Assembly: GCA_002422125.1 (NCBI GenBank)
Contig: DITF01000167.1
Location: 1 to 5,371 of the forward strand
DNA length: 5,371 nt
Direction: 5' to 3'
DNA from: a bacterium UBP17_UBA6191
GTDB taxonomy: Bacteria > Muiribacteriota > UBA6191
A program made the translations under genes and the position numbers. Positions 1 through 5,371 of the stretch are shown here, one piece after another; the stretch's first letter is position 1, and every line of letters begins with the position of its first letter. The notes beneath the pieces were generated by a model. It was not told the DNA's origin. It ran no database searches and saw nothing but the letters and a program-made list of their open reading frames with translations.

Positions 1-18
1 AAAAGATCCAAAAACCTA

Positions 19-47
19 GTGACTAGAAGGCAATAGATCGATATAAT
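19..47 (+). promoter_or_regulatory. Sigma70-like promoter for the large lipoprotein gene
   Basis: A perfect TATAAT -10 box lies at 42-47. A GTGACT -35 box (4 of 6 matches to TTGACA) lies at 19-24, with an optimal 17-base spacer. Transcription would begin near base 54 and leave a leader of about 93 bases before the ATG at 147. The leader is A/T-rich and contains only a small hairpin (TCGC/GCGA around 112-123), and I see no riboswitch in it. The assignment rests on consensus matching alone. Confidence 0.6.
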
Positions 48-134
48 GCGAGCTTGTTTGGTATTTAAATATAGTTTGAGCATAGTAGTAGTTTTCAAAC
101 ACAATAGAACTTCGCAGTTGCGAGTTATCGTTTC

Positions 135-140
135 AGGAGG
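135..140 (+). promoter_or_regulatory. Strong ribosome binding site (AGGAGG)
   Basis: A full AGGAGG Shine-Dalgarno sequence ends six bases before the ATG at 147. It decides the start: an out-of-frame ATG at 143-145 is only two bases from it and too close to be used. The frame opened at 147 at once encodes a basic, hydrophobic lipoprotein signal peptide, which confirms the choice. Confidence 0.9.
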
Positions 141-146
141 AAATGC

Positions 147-3100
147 ATGAAACAGAATCAAAGTGTAAATCGGCTCAGAAAGAGCCTGTTGGCAGGGATC
201 GCTTCCGTATCCCTCGTCGCCGTGGGTTGCGGTGGCGGGAGTGGGACAGTGGCTCCTTCGACGACTCCGTTGTTGTCTATCTTCAAAGACGGTACGGCAG
301 CAGTAGAGGTATATGATGTAACCGGTGGCACTGCCACATCCGGTTCCAGAGTTGCTACTGGCACTTTAAGTGCCGGAGCTTTAAGCGTGGTACCACAGAG
401 CGCTGTGACCAATGCGGCTAATACATGGTACTTCGTTCGCGCTCAAAGCGGACAGGGTCGTGTAGGTGTATTTATGACAGGCACTGAAATGGTTAATGGT
501 GGCCCAACAGCTCACCTTAATTTCAGTCCTGCCAGAGTTGCGGCAACTTATCAACTAGTTGATCTGAGCCCCAACTTTTCGGTTAGTGATTTAAATCCAG
601 GAGCCGGACTACCTGTTCCTTCTTTAAGTTCTACCGAAAAGGACTTTTTGACAACAGCAACATCCCCAGCTTTTTCAGGTAATGCTGTTCTTTCTGGATA
701 CGCAACCGCAGTTAATCAGGTTGCTAATGGGGTTAATGGGACTAATAAGTATGTGGCCACCACAAGCCCTACTCAAGTGCCATTTGATGCGCTTGTAGAA
801 GGTATTGTTCGGGGTCAGGACATTGCCTATGTGGGCTCTAATGATCTTAACGCCACAGCAGTCGCCAATGGCAGTGCATCCATTGGGACCGTGTCAGATG
901 TTCGGTTTGCCACATCTAATTTGACTGGCGCATCTGGTGCATTTGCTGACAGGGCTCGGCTGCAAGCAGCTCGTGCTGCCGTAAGTGCTCTGTTTAGAGT
1001 TATTCAGTACCGATCTCAGGTATCTGCAAGTGCAACGCAGTTAAACAGCTTGATTGCCGCCACGCTTGCGATTCCTAATACAGCAGCAGCCACTCAGGTT
1101 GCAGATATTGCTGGAGTTGTTGCCGATGCCGTGGAATTGGTTGTGAATTCCGGCTCTAGCACAGCGGCTTCGAATTTATTGACATCAGTACTTGCTAATG
1201 TTAATGCCAATCCGGCCACATTGGTTAGCAATCAGGCAACCATTGTATCGTCTGTTGATATGAATCTTTCTGCCGTAGTTGATGCAGTCCAAAGCAATAC
1301 TGTAAATGCGGCAAATTCTGCTCAATTTTTGGGCAGTTTGGCTGGAACCTTAATGGCAAACAACCGCGCAGCAACGAGTGCGGCAGTTGCTAGGGTAGTA
1401 GCTTTGGCAGACTCAAATATTTTGCCAAATAACGCAGCGGCCCAGAGAATGGTTGGAGCAATTTTGCAGGCATCTGCTAGATTAGTGGTGGCTCAGGCTA
1501 ACTTCTTTCAGGCCATTTCTTCGATTGCCACAAGCCGTGGTGCGAATCTTGGCACTTTGATTAGCGATTCGGTAGCTACGATTTCAGTGAATGGAAATTC
1601 AAATGCTGCTGACTTGTATGCAAATACAGTAACTGCTCTGCAAAGCTCAGTGGTGACTCAGGTAGTTGCCAATGCGTCTTCAGTGATTAGCAGCCTTATT
1701 GATGGAGCTCTGAGTAACAATGCAATTGCAGCTTCTGGCTTGCAAGGTGTATTGACAGCGGCTGGTCAGGGAACAACGCCAAAACTTCAGGTGGCTATTG
1801 CTGGAGACAGCTCTATCAATCTGAAACGACAGGCAACACCTCAGACAGTTACTTTCACAAATCTGTCTAAAGCGGTTAATCTAACCCCTAGTTATGTTTG
1901 GAGTGTTACTTCTAACATGACTCCTGCGCCAGTTTTTACTAGCACATCAGCGGCTGGAACATTCTCTGTAACTTTTGCAGCTAACGCAACTGGAACAGCA
2001 ACTGTAAACCTTAACGGCTCAGCTTCAGGATTGTCAGGTTTGTTGTCAGGTTTGGCTAGTGTAACTGTCAATATTCAAAACACTATCCCAGCAGAAGGAG
2101 AGATTTCTGGTCCTTCTGTGGTGACAAGTGGAGTTCCTTTTGTTGTAACTTACTCTGTGTATGATTTAGAGGCTACAGCCGGTGCCGATGTCACCATTTC
2201 TGGAGCAACAAGTAGCCAGAATTGGACAGTGGCCGAACTTAAAAGTGGAGCTAAAAAGACAGTAAGTGTGACTCGAAACTTAGGCGATACCTCTGTTACT
2301 GTTACTTACAAAAACTCAACTGTAGCTAGCCTTAGTGTATTTGTTGGTAATCCTGTATATGCTTTGAGTCTTGCTCAGATAGGTACTGGCAGTGAGGTTA
2401 CGATCAATGACGCTACAGGTACATTAAGCATTGTATCTACTTTGATTGATGCAGATCCAACGGCATCCACAAATCTGAGCGAATATGCGTTAAGTATTCT
2501 GCCAGTTTCTGGTACATGTGGAAACAGCACTGGTGCTTTAGCTCATGTAACCGGTACATCTGGAGCAGGTGCATTGACTATCAGCACAACAGTGACTGCA
2601 GGTAATTCTTATCGCTATTGTGCAACGGCTATGCGGAATGGCAAGACAACACAGAATATTGATAAAGTATTCTCTGTTCGTCGGGCTGATGCTGTGGCTA
2701 TTAACTCAGTAACTTTTAATGGACTTACCGCCAACTTGGGTGGTTCTGTAACCATGACAGCTATAAACACAGACATTGTTAACCCAGTGGTTTCTGTGAA
2801 TGTAACTGGAACAGCTACAGCGGCTATGATCGGTTTTGGTCAATCAACGGTGAATCTGACAACCGGTACAGGAAACCTGACAGCTACTTTAAGTGGCTTG
2901 GTGCCAGGAAGCTACATGGCTGAAGTGACTGTAGTTAGTAACACAGGTCGCACAACCAAGTTTCCATTTATGTTCACAGTAAGCCGTGTTGACAGGGTAA
3001 CTGTTACTGGTTTTCAGTTAAATGGTCAGAACTTGGGAATGAGCTCAGTCAGTAACATGACTCTGCCATTGAGCACAAATGCAGCTACTATAAACAACAA

Positions 3101-3614
3101 CAATGTAACCTTGGGTGTAATCTTTGATGCTGCGAGTGCAAACTCTAATGGCATTTATGGTGGACTGACAATATGGTTGTCTGATGTTGTTGCCTCAACT
3201 GGTGTTGCAGCAACAAATGGTGCAACAGCGATGCTTTCAGTTTCAGGTATCCGGTTGGTTAATACTAACGGAACTTGGACTGTGGCCGCTATCAATGGAA
3301 CAAATTTCCAATTGAGTGCATCTGCAGTTGGTCGTGGTGGCACACCTTCTGGTTCTGGTATGAGCACAGAAGATGCCGCTAGTTTAAGCAATTACTTCAG
3401 TGGTACAGGAACAAATCTTAACATCAATCTGGCAGCTTTGAGGGATCGCCTTGGCAACTTAAGCAACCTGTCTTCTAGTTTGAATCAGATTACTTCTCTG
3501 GCTGGTCAGAATATCAAAGTTGAAGTGACCTTCAGCTATGGTAGTAGCCAGGAAATGCTTGCTGGTGGAACCAAGTTTGACAAAGCTGTTGTAAACGGTG
3601 TAACCGTACAATAA
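147..3614 (+). CDS. Very large secreted lipoprotein, helical region plus Ig/PKD-like beta domains
   Basis: This 1155-residue protein is probably anchored to the outer membrane or exposed at the surface; its molecular function is unknown. Residues 1-27 are a type II signal peptide: basic N-terminus with Arg9, Arg11 and Lys12, hydrophobic core, lipobox AVGC, lipidated Cys28. A GGGSG tether follows. There is no Asp at +2, so the enterobacterial inner-membrane retention signal is absent. Residues about 38-140 look like a beta domain. About 155-540 is Ala/Asn/Ser/Val-rich and predominantly helical. Beta-sandwich-like domains follow at about 546-646 (PKD/Ig-like), 653-733, 735-848, 852-946 and a C-terminal region 949-1155. 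Besides Cys28, the only cysteines are Cys791 and Cys825 in one beta domain, a likely disulfide. No catalytic motif, cell-wall sorting signal or T9SS-type tail is evident. It is transcribed alone and closed by a strong terminator. An adhesin or structural surface role is inferred from architecture only. Domain limits were judged by eye. Confidence 0.9.
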   Translation: MKQNQSVNRLRKSLLAGIASVSLVAVGCGGGSGTVAPSTTPLLSIFKDGTAAVEVYDVTGGTATSGSRVATGTLSAGALSVVPQSAVTNAANTWYFVRAQSGQGRVGVFMTGTEMVNGGPTAHLNFSPARVAATYQLVDLSPNFSVSDLNPGAGLPVPSLSSTEKDFLTTATSPAFSGNAVLSGYATAVNQVANGVNGTNKYVATTSPTQVPFDALVEGIVRGQDIAYVGSNDLNATAVANGSASIGTVSDVRFATSNLTGASGAFADRARLQAARAAVSALFRVIQYRSQVSASATQLNSLIAATLAIPNTAAATQVADIAGVVADAVELVVNSGSSTAASNLLTSVLANVNANPATLVSNQATIVSSVDMNLSAVVDAVQSNTVNAANSAQFLGSLAGTLMANNRAATSAAVARVVALADSNILPNNAAAQRMVGAILQASARLVVAQANFFQAISSIATSRGANLGTLISDSVATISVNGNSNAADLYANTVTALQSSVVTQVVANASSVISSLIDGALSNNAIAASGLQGVLTAAGQGTTPKLQVAIAGDSSINLKRQATPQTVTFTNLSKAVNLTPSYVWSVTSNMTPAPVFTSTSAAGTFSVTFAANATGTATVNLNGSASGLSGLLSGLASVTVNIQNTIPAEGEISGPSVVTSGVPFVVTYSVYDLEATAGADVTISGATSSQNWTVAELKSGAKKTVSVTRNLGDTSVTVTYKNSTVASLSVFVGNPVYALSLAQIGTGSEVTINDATGTLSIVSTLIDADPTASTNLSEYALSILPVSGTCGNSTGALAHVTGTSGAGALTISTTVTAGNSYRYCATAMRNGKTTQNIDKVFSVRRADAVAINSVTFNGLTANLGGSVTMTAINTDIVNPVVSVNVTGTATAAMIGFGQSTVNLTTGTGNLTATLSGLVPGSYMAEVTVVSNTGRTTKFPFMFTVSRVDRVTVTGFQLNGQNLGMSSVSNMTLPLSTNAATINNNNVTLGVIFDAASANSNGIYGGLTIWLSDVVASTGVAATNGATAMLSVSGIRLVNTNGTWTVAAINGTNFQLSASAVGRGGTPSGSGMSTEDAASLSNYFSGTGTNLNINLAALRDRLGNLSNLSSSLNQITSLAGQNIKVEVTFSYGSSQEMLAGGTKFDKAVVNGVTVQ
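2031..2054 (+). repeat. Perfect 12-bp tandem duplication inside the lipoprotein gene
   Basis: The unit TTGTCAGGTTTG occurs twice without mismatch or spacer and encodes LSGL twice (residues 629-636). It lies at the end of the first PKD/Ig-like domain. The duplication preserves the frame and looks like a recent slippage event. It is too short to suggest a function of its own. Confidence 0.85.
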
Positions 3615-3630
3615 GCTAAGCTTGTAATTT

Positions 3631-3665
3631 AGCCCCCGGACCTTTTTGGTTCGGGGGCTTTTTTT
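3631..3665 (+). terminator. Strong intrinsic terminator after the lipoprotein gene
   Basis: AGCCCCCGGACC (3631-3642) pairs with GGTTCGGGGGCT (3648-3659) around a TTTTT loop. This gives a 12-bp G/C-rich stem with a single G-U pair, followed by an uninterrupted seven-T tract (3659-3665). It lies 17 bases after the lipoprotein stop codon and should end that transcript efficiently, so the downstream nuclease gene needs its own promoter. Confidence 0.96.
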
Positions 3666-3675
3666 ATGTTAGAAT
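3646..3675 (+). promoter_or_regulatory. Extended -10 promoter overlapping the terminator; predicts a leaderless mRNA
   Basis: TAGAAT (3670-3675, five of six -10 matches) is preceded by TG plus one base (3667-3669), the extended -10 motif. A weak TTGGTT -35 (three of six) lies at 3646-3651 inside the terminator loop and right arm, with an 18-base spacer. The expected start, about seven bases after the -10 box, falls on the A of the ATG at 3682. No Shine-Dalgarno sequence precedes this ATG, which fits a leaderless transcript. The consensus match is seen; leaderless expression is inferred. Confidence 0.5.
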
Positions 3676-3681
3676 TCACCT

Positions 3682-4659
3682 ATGGAACCAGAAAAGTACA
3701 TCAATCCTTTCACAGACTACGGGTTTAAGCGCATCTTTGGCATGGAGGCTCATAAAGAGCTTCTGATAGACTTTCTAAACCAGCTTTTAGATGGTCAGGA
3801 AAAGCCAATTGTGGATCTGACCTATTTGCCCAATGAAATGTTGGGGGCTAAGGAATATGATCGCCGAGCCGTTTTTGATCTTCACTGCACTACCCAAAAC
3901 GGGGATTTTATTCTAGTGGAAATGCAGATGGCCTCACACAAGTACTTCAAAGACAGAACCCTGTTTTACGCTACCTTTCCCATTCAATCCCAGGCTAAAA
4001 AGGGTGAATGGGACTTTAACCTGAAAAAAGTTTACGCCATTGGCATTTTAGGGTTTTGTTTTGATGACCAGTCTGGCACCAGACCCAATGAGGTCAAAAC
4101 CGTGGTTCAGCTTCACAATAGCGATTCCAAAGAACTGTTTTATGACAAACTGAATTTTATATTTCTGGAAATGCCCAAATTTGTGAAGGGTTTGCCAGAG
4201 TGTGAAACCGGTTTTGAAAAGTGGTTGTATGTCTTAAAAAACCTGCCCCAGCTTGAACGAATGCCGGAAAAGCTCATGGAACAAATTTTCAAAAAACTCT
4301 TCACAGTGGCAGAAATTGCCAAACTAAATGTAGTGGAGTACCACGAATACATCCAAAGCCGCAAAGCCTTTTGGGATAACTACAGTGCCTATTATACCGC
4401 TACCGAAAAAGGCCGCGAAGCAGGCATGCAAGCAGGCATGGAAGCAGGCATGCAAGCAGGTATGGAAAAAGGCATGCAAGCAGGTATGCAAAAAGGCATC
4501 CAACTGGGGCAACTTGAAGGAACACTGAGTACAATTGTTAGTATGTACCATGACGGTGACATTGGTTTAGAAAAGGCAAAGGCTAAAATTTGTGCCCATT
4601 TAGGTCAGGGCGAAGACGAACTGGTCTATCAATATCTAAATCAGTTGCCTCAGGAATAG
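3682..4659 (+). CDS. Rpn-family recombination-promoting nuclease / PD-(D/E)XK transposase-like protein
   Basis: The 325-residue product has the hallmarks of the PDDEXK_2/Rpn family (long annotated as putative transposases). Characterised E. coli members are metal-dependent DNA endonucleases linked to RecA-independent recombination and phage defence. The conserved opening NPFTDYGFKRIFG (residues 8-20) fixes the start at 3682 despite the lack of a Shine-Dalgarno site. The predicted active site is Asp66 in RAVFDL followed by Glu80-Met81-Gln82, the E-x-Q variant of the D...ExK core. KDRTLFYATFPIQSQAKKGEW (from Lys90) and VYAIGILGFCF are also typical of family members. Residues 246-273 are seven four-residue Gly repeats (EAGM, QAGM, EKGM, QKGI types). 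A tail of about 50 residues (274-325) follows. Nothing is truncated or frameshifted, so the protein should be active. It is isolated by the terminator upstream and a convergent gene downstream. No inverted repeats mark it as a mobile element. Confidence 0.95.
   Translation: MEPEKYINPFTDYGFKRIFGMEAHKELLIDFLNQLLDGQEKPIVDLTYLPNEMLGAKEYDRRAVFDLHCTTQNGDFILVEMQMASHKYFKDRTLFYATFPIQSQAKKGEWDFNLKKVYAIGILGFCFDDQSGTRPNEVKTVVQLHNSDSKELFYDKLNFIFLEMPKFVKGLPECETGFEKWLYVLKNLPQLERMPEKLMEQIFKKLFTVAEIAKLNVVEYHEYIQSRKAFWDNYSAYYTATEKGREAGMQAGMEAGMQAGMEKGMQAGMQKGIQLGQLEGTLSTIVSMYHDGDIGLEKAKAKICAHLGQGEDELVYQYLNQLPQE
4417..4500 (+). repeat. Seven-unit 12-bp tandem repeat in the Rpn gene
   Basis: Seven contiguous units lie at 4417, 4429, 4441, 4453, 4465, 4477 and 4489. 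They follow the pattern (G/C)AA (GCA/AAA) GG(C/T) ATG, and the last ends in ATC. They encode a Met-x-x-Gly repeat at residues 246-273. Each unit is four codons, so gain or loss of units changes protein length without breaking the frame. Similar Gly-rich repeats between nuclease core and tail are common in this family; they may act as a flexible or helical linker. Several units contain the palindrome GCATGC. Confidence 0.95.
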
Positions 4660-4668
4660 CTAAAAAAA

Positions 4669-5034
4669 TTAACTACCTCGTCTTACTATAACACTCAAAA
4701 GATGTTCATAATTTTTAGACAATAGTCTGTAAAACCAGCGCTTGAGAAAAAACATATCCTTAAAAGCGGTGCGATTGTGTTCCACCAGCTTTTCTAGGCT
4801 AGCCTTAAGGAAGTTATACTCAACAGAATCAAGGGTGAATACGGTATTAGGATCGGCTTTACGAATGCGTTTTAAGGCGTGCCTCATGGTTTTACGGGCT
4901 AACTCGTATTCCCGCTCAGAAACAGATTCTTTGCTGGATTCCAAGCCTTTAATGTTTTCTTCGATATACTTCAGAAGGGACTTTTTTTCTAGCTTAGATA
5001 GTTTGATTGGTACTACTTGGCCCATTTTTGACAT
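4669..5034 (-). CDS. Small basic, mostly helical protein of unknown function
   Basis: I do not recognise this 121-residue protein. It has no signal peptide, no cysteine and no clear transmembrane segment, so it should be cytoplasmic. It is strongly basic (26 Lys/Arg against 15 Asp/Glu). The sequence suggests four helices: about 13-30, 38-60, 68-87 and 90-117. The last contains an aromatic patch, FFLKRWFYRLL (95-105). The start is set by AAGGAG on the minus strand (complement of 5041-5046), seven bases before the ATG. A second Met at residue 4 is too far from it. The gene is convergent with the Rpn gene, leaving nine bases between stop codons, and divergent from the structured RNA region. A nucleic-acid-binding or partner role is possible from charge alone; I assign none. 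A 106-codon open frame on the opposite strand (4742-5062) lacks a ribosome site and is a shadow. Confidence 0.8.
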   Translation of the reverse strand: MSKMGQVVPIKLSKLEKKSLLKYIEENIKGLESSKESVSEREYELARKTMRHALKRIRKADPNTVFTLDSVEYNFLKASLEKLVEHNRTAFKDMFFLKRWFYRLLSKNYEHLLSVIVRRGS

Positions 5035-5040
5035 AACTCA

Positions 5041-5046
5041 CTCCTT
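5041..5046 (-). promoter_or_regulatory. Ribosome binding site of the small basic protein gene
   Basis: On the minus strand this reads AAGGAG and is separated from the ATG (complement of 5032-5034) by seven bases, an ideal spacing. It is the main reason to call the minus-strand frame real and to choose this start. Confidence 0.85.
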
Positions 5047-5055
5047 GGGAGCCGT

Positions 5056-5084
5056 AGTCTAAACTAGATGCCCGCATTCGTCCA
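5056..5084 (-). promoter_or_regulatory. Possible promoter of the small basic protein gene
   Basis: Reading the minus strand, TGGACG (complement of 5079-5084, four of six -35 matches) is followed after 17 bases by TAGACT (complement of 5056-5061, four of six -10 matches). Transcription would begin near 5049, just upstream of the ribosome binding site, giving a leader of about 15 bases. Spacing is ideal but the boxes are only moderate, so this is tentative. Confidence 0.35.
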
Positions 5085-5144
5085 GAACAGAAACAATATC
5101 AGCAGTAATGTCTACTGAGGGCCAAACACACAAAAAATTGATCC

Positions 5145-5172
5145 TTGCAAAATAACCAAAGCTTAATATAAT
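5145..5172 (+). promoter_or_regulatory. Strong sigma70-like promoter reading into the structured region
   Basis: A perfect TATAAT lies at 5167-5172 and TTGCAA (four of six matches to TTGACA) at 5145-5150, with a 16-base spacer. The predicted start is about 5179. It points away from the minus-strand gene and directly into the series of hairpins, with no convincing ribosome site plus open frame following in the window. That makes a non-coding RNA or a long structured leader the likely product. Confidence 0.6.
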
Positions 5173-5256
5173 AGCCGAACCTATGTTGCTAATGGGCAAC
5201 TAACCGGTGATGAACCGGAAAGGAGTACGGTGAGAGACATACTCTGACTGGAAAAG

Positions 5257-5284
5257 CAGGCCTGATAGTTTATTATCAGGCCTG
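5257..5284 (+). repeat. 11-bp perfect inverted repeat (hairpin) in the structured region
   Basis: CAGGCCTGATA and TATCAGGCCTG flank a six-base GTTTAT loop. Each arm begins or ends with the self-complementary CAGGCCTG, so the arms also form a direct repeat (CAGGCCTGA at 5257 and 5277). No T-tract follows directly (the next is at 5300), so this is not a classical terminator. In RNA it would be the most stable element of the region; in DNA it could also serve as a dyad operator. Confidence 0.85.
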
Positions 5285-5335
5285 ACAGCTCTACCGAGGT
5301 TTTTTACTCCCGTGCATGTCCCTTTGCACTACATT

Positions 5336-5366
5336 GGCCAGAGGCTTATTCCAAACCTCTCTGGCC
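5336..5366 (+). repeat. Terminal inverted repeat, possible terminator stem cut by the window edge
   Basis: GGCCAGAG (5336-5343) pairs with CTCTGGCC (5359-5366) over a 15-base loop. An alternative register pairs GGCCA with TGGCC and GAGG with CCTC with a two-base bulge. The five visible bases after it (TCAGA) are not a T-run, so a terminator role cannot be confirmed here. It could equally be a leader element or the end of a gene lying to the right. Confidence 0.6.
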
Positions 5367-5371
5367 TCAGA

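Larger units (their letters stand above)
5179..5371 (+). ncRNA. Candidate structured RNA or 5' leader, family not recognised, runs off the edge
   Basis: Starting at the predicted transcription start, the RNA can form these hairpins in order. GTTGC/GCAAC (5185-5189 with 5196-5200). CCGG-TGATGAA-CCGG (5204-5218). GAGTA/TACTC (5223-5227 with 5240-5244). An 11-bp perfect stem CAGGCCTGATA/TATCAGGCCTG (5257-5267 with 5274-5284). GTGCA/TGCAC (5312-5316 with 5325-5329). GGCCAGAG/CTCTGGCC (5336-5343 with 5359-5366). A T6 run at 5300-5305 could be an early termination point. A longer domain is also possible: GGAGTA with TACTCC (5222-5227 and 5305-5310), and inside it CGGT-g-AGAG with CTCT-ACCG (5228-5236 and 5289-5296). 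No substantial protein frame covers this stretch. The core motifs of RNase P RNA, tmRNA, SRP RNA and the common riboswitches are absent. It could be a small RNA, the leader of a gene beyond base 5371, or an attenuator. Boundaries beyond the promoter are uncertain. Confidence 0.5.

Noticed and set aside
76..107. Second promoter for the lipoprotein gene (TTGAGC at 76-81).
   Set aside because: The best -10 candidate (CAATAG at 102-107) is poor and the spacer is 20 bases; the upstream TATAAT promoter is far better.
158..412. Minus-strand open frame inside the lipoprotein gene.
   Set aside because: It is a shadow of the lipoprotein reading frame with no start signals. The minus-strand frames at 3155-3391, 4140-4364 and 4324-4551 are rejected for the same reason.
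4417..4500. CRISPR array, because of regularly repeated units.
   Set aside because: Units are 12 bp, contiguous without spacers, and in frame within the nuclease coding sequence.
3682..4659. Insertion sequence, because the Rpn family is often annotated as transposase.
   Set aside because: No terminal inverted repeats or target duplications are visible around the gene, and Rpn proteins are now regarded as nucleases rather than proven transposases.
4742..5062. 106-codon plus-strand open frame.
   Set aside because: It is antisense to the minus-strand gene, has no ribosome site, and its protein is Ser/Arg-rich without domain character; the opposite strand has an ideal start.
5207..5221. Hammerhead ribozyme core, suggested by TGATGA followed by GGAAA.
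   Set aside because: The conserved core starts CTGATGA and needs helices in the right places; here the preceding bases are GG and no matching stem I/III arrangement exists.
5191..5262. Cobalamin riboswitch, suggested by CCGG-TGATGAA-CCGG, which resembles the CCGGTGAAAATCCGG element.
   Set aside because: The B12 box (GCCAGGAGACC-like) and the CCCGCCACTGT segment are missing, so only one short stem resembles the family.

Overview
The window looks like accessory chromosomal DNA from an unidentified Gram-negative-type bacterium. It has moderate G+C, strong Shine-Dalgarno sites in front of two of its three genes, sigma70-like promoters, and a large lipoprotein with a type II signal peptide. The nuclease gene belongs to a family that is widespread in Bacteroidota and many other phyla, so it does not fix the taxonomy. 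No rRNA, tRNA or universally conserved gene is present to place the organism.

Layout, left to right. (1) Bases 1-146 are a promoter and leader with a good -10/-35 pair and a textbook AGGAGG ribosome binding site. (2) Bases 147-3614 (+) encode a very large (1155 aa) secreted lipoprotein: lipobox Cys28, an N-terminal beta domain, a long Ala/Asn/Ser-rich helical region, then several Ig/PKD-like beta domains. (3) A strong intrinsic terminator lies at 3631-3665. (4) Bases 3682-4659 (+) encode an Rpn-family (PD-(D/E)XK) nuclease with a seven-unit 12-bp tandem repeat near its 3' end. Its apparent extended -10 promoter sits directly on the preceding terminator and would start transcription at the ATG, so the mRNA may be leaderless. 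(5) Bases 4669-5034 (-) encode a small, basic, helical protein of unknown function, convergent with the nuclease gene and separated from it by 9 bp. (6) Bases 5035-5371 hold divergent promoters and a highly structured non-coding stretch that runs off the window. A TTGCAA/TATAAT promoter fires rightwards into successive hairpins, a T6 run and mutually exclusive pairings. I could not match it to a known RNA family.

The genes do not form an operon. The lipoprotein is a self-contained transcription unit. The Rpn gene and the small basic gene are independently promoted and face each other. The structured region either belongs to a gene beyond the right edge (a leader or attenuator) or is a stand-alone small RNA. 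The candidates for something undescribed are the structured RNA, the possible gene-within-gene product in the Rpn gene, and the orphan basic protein.
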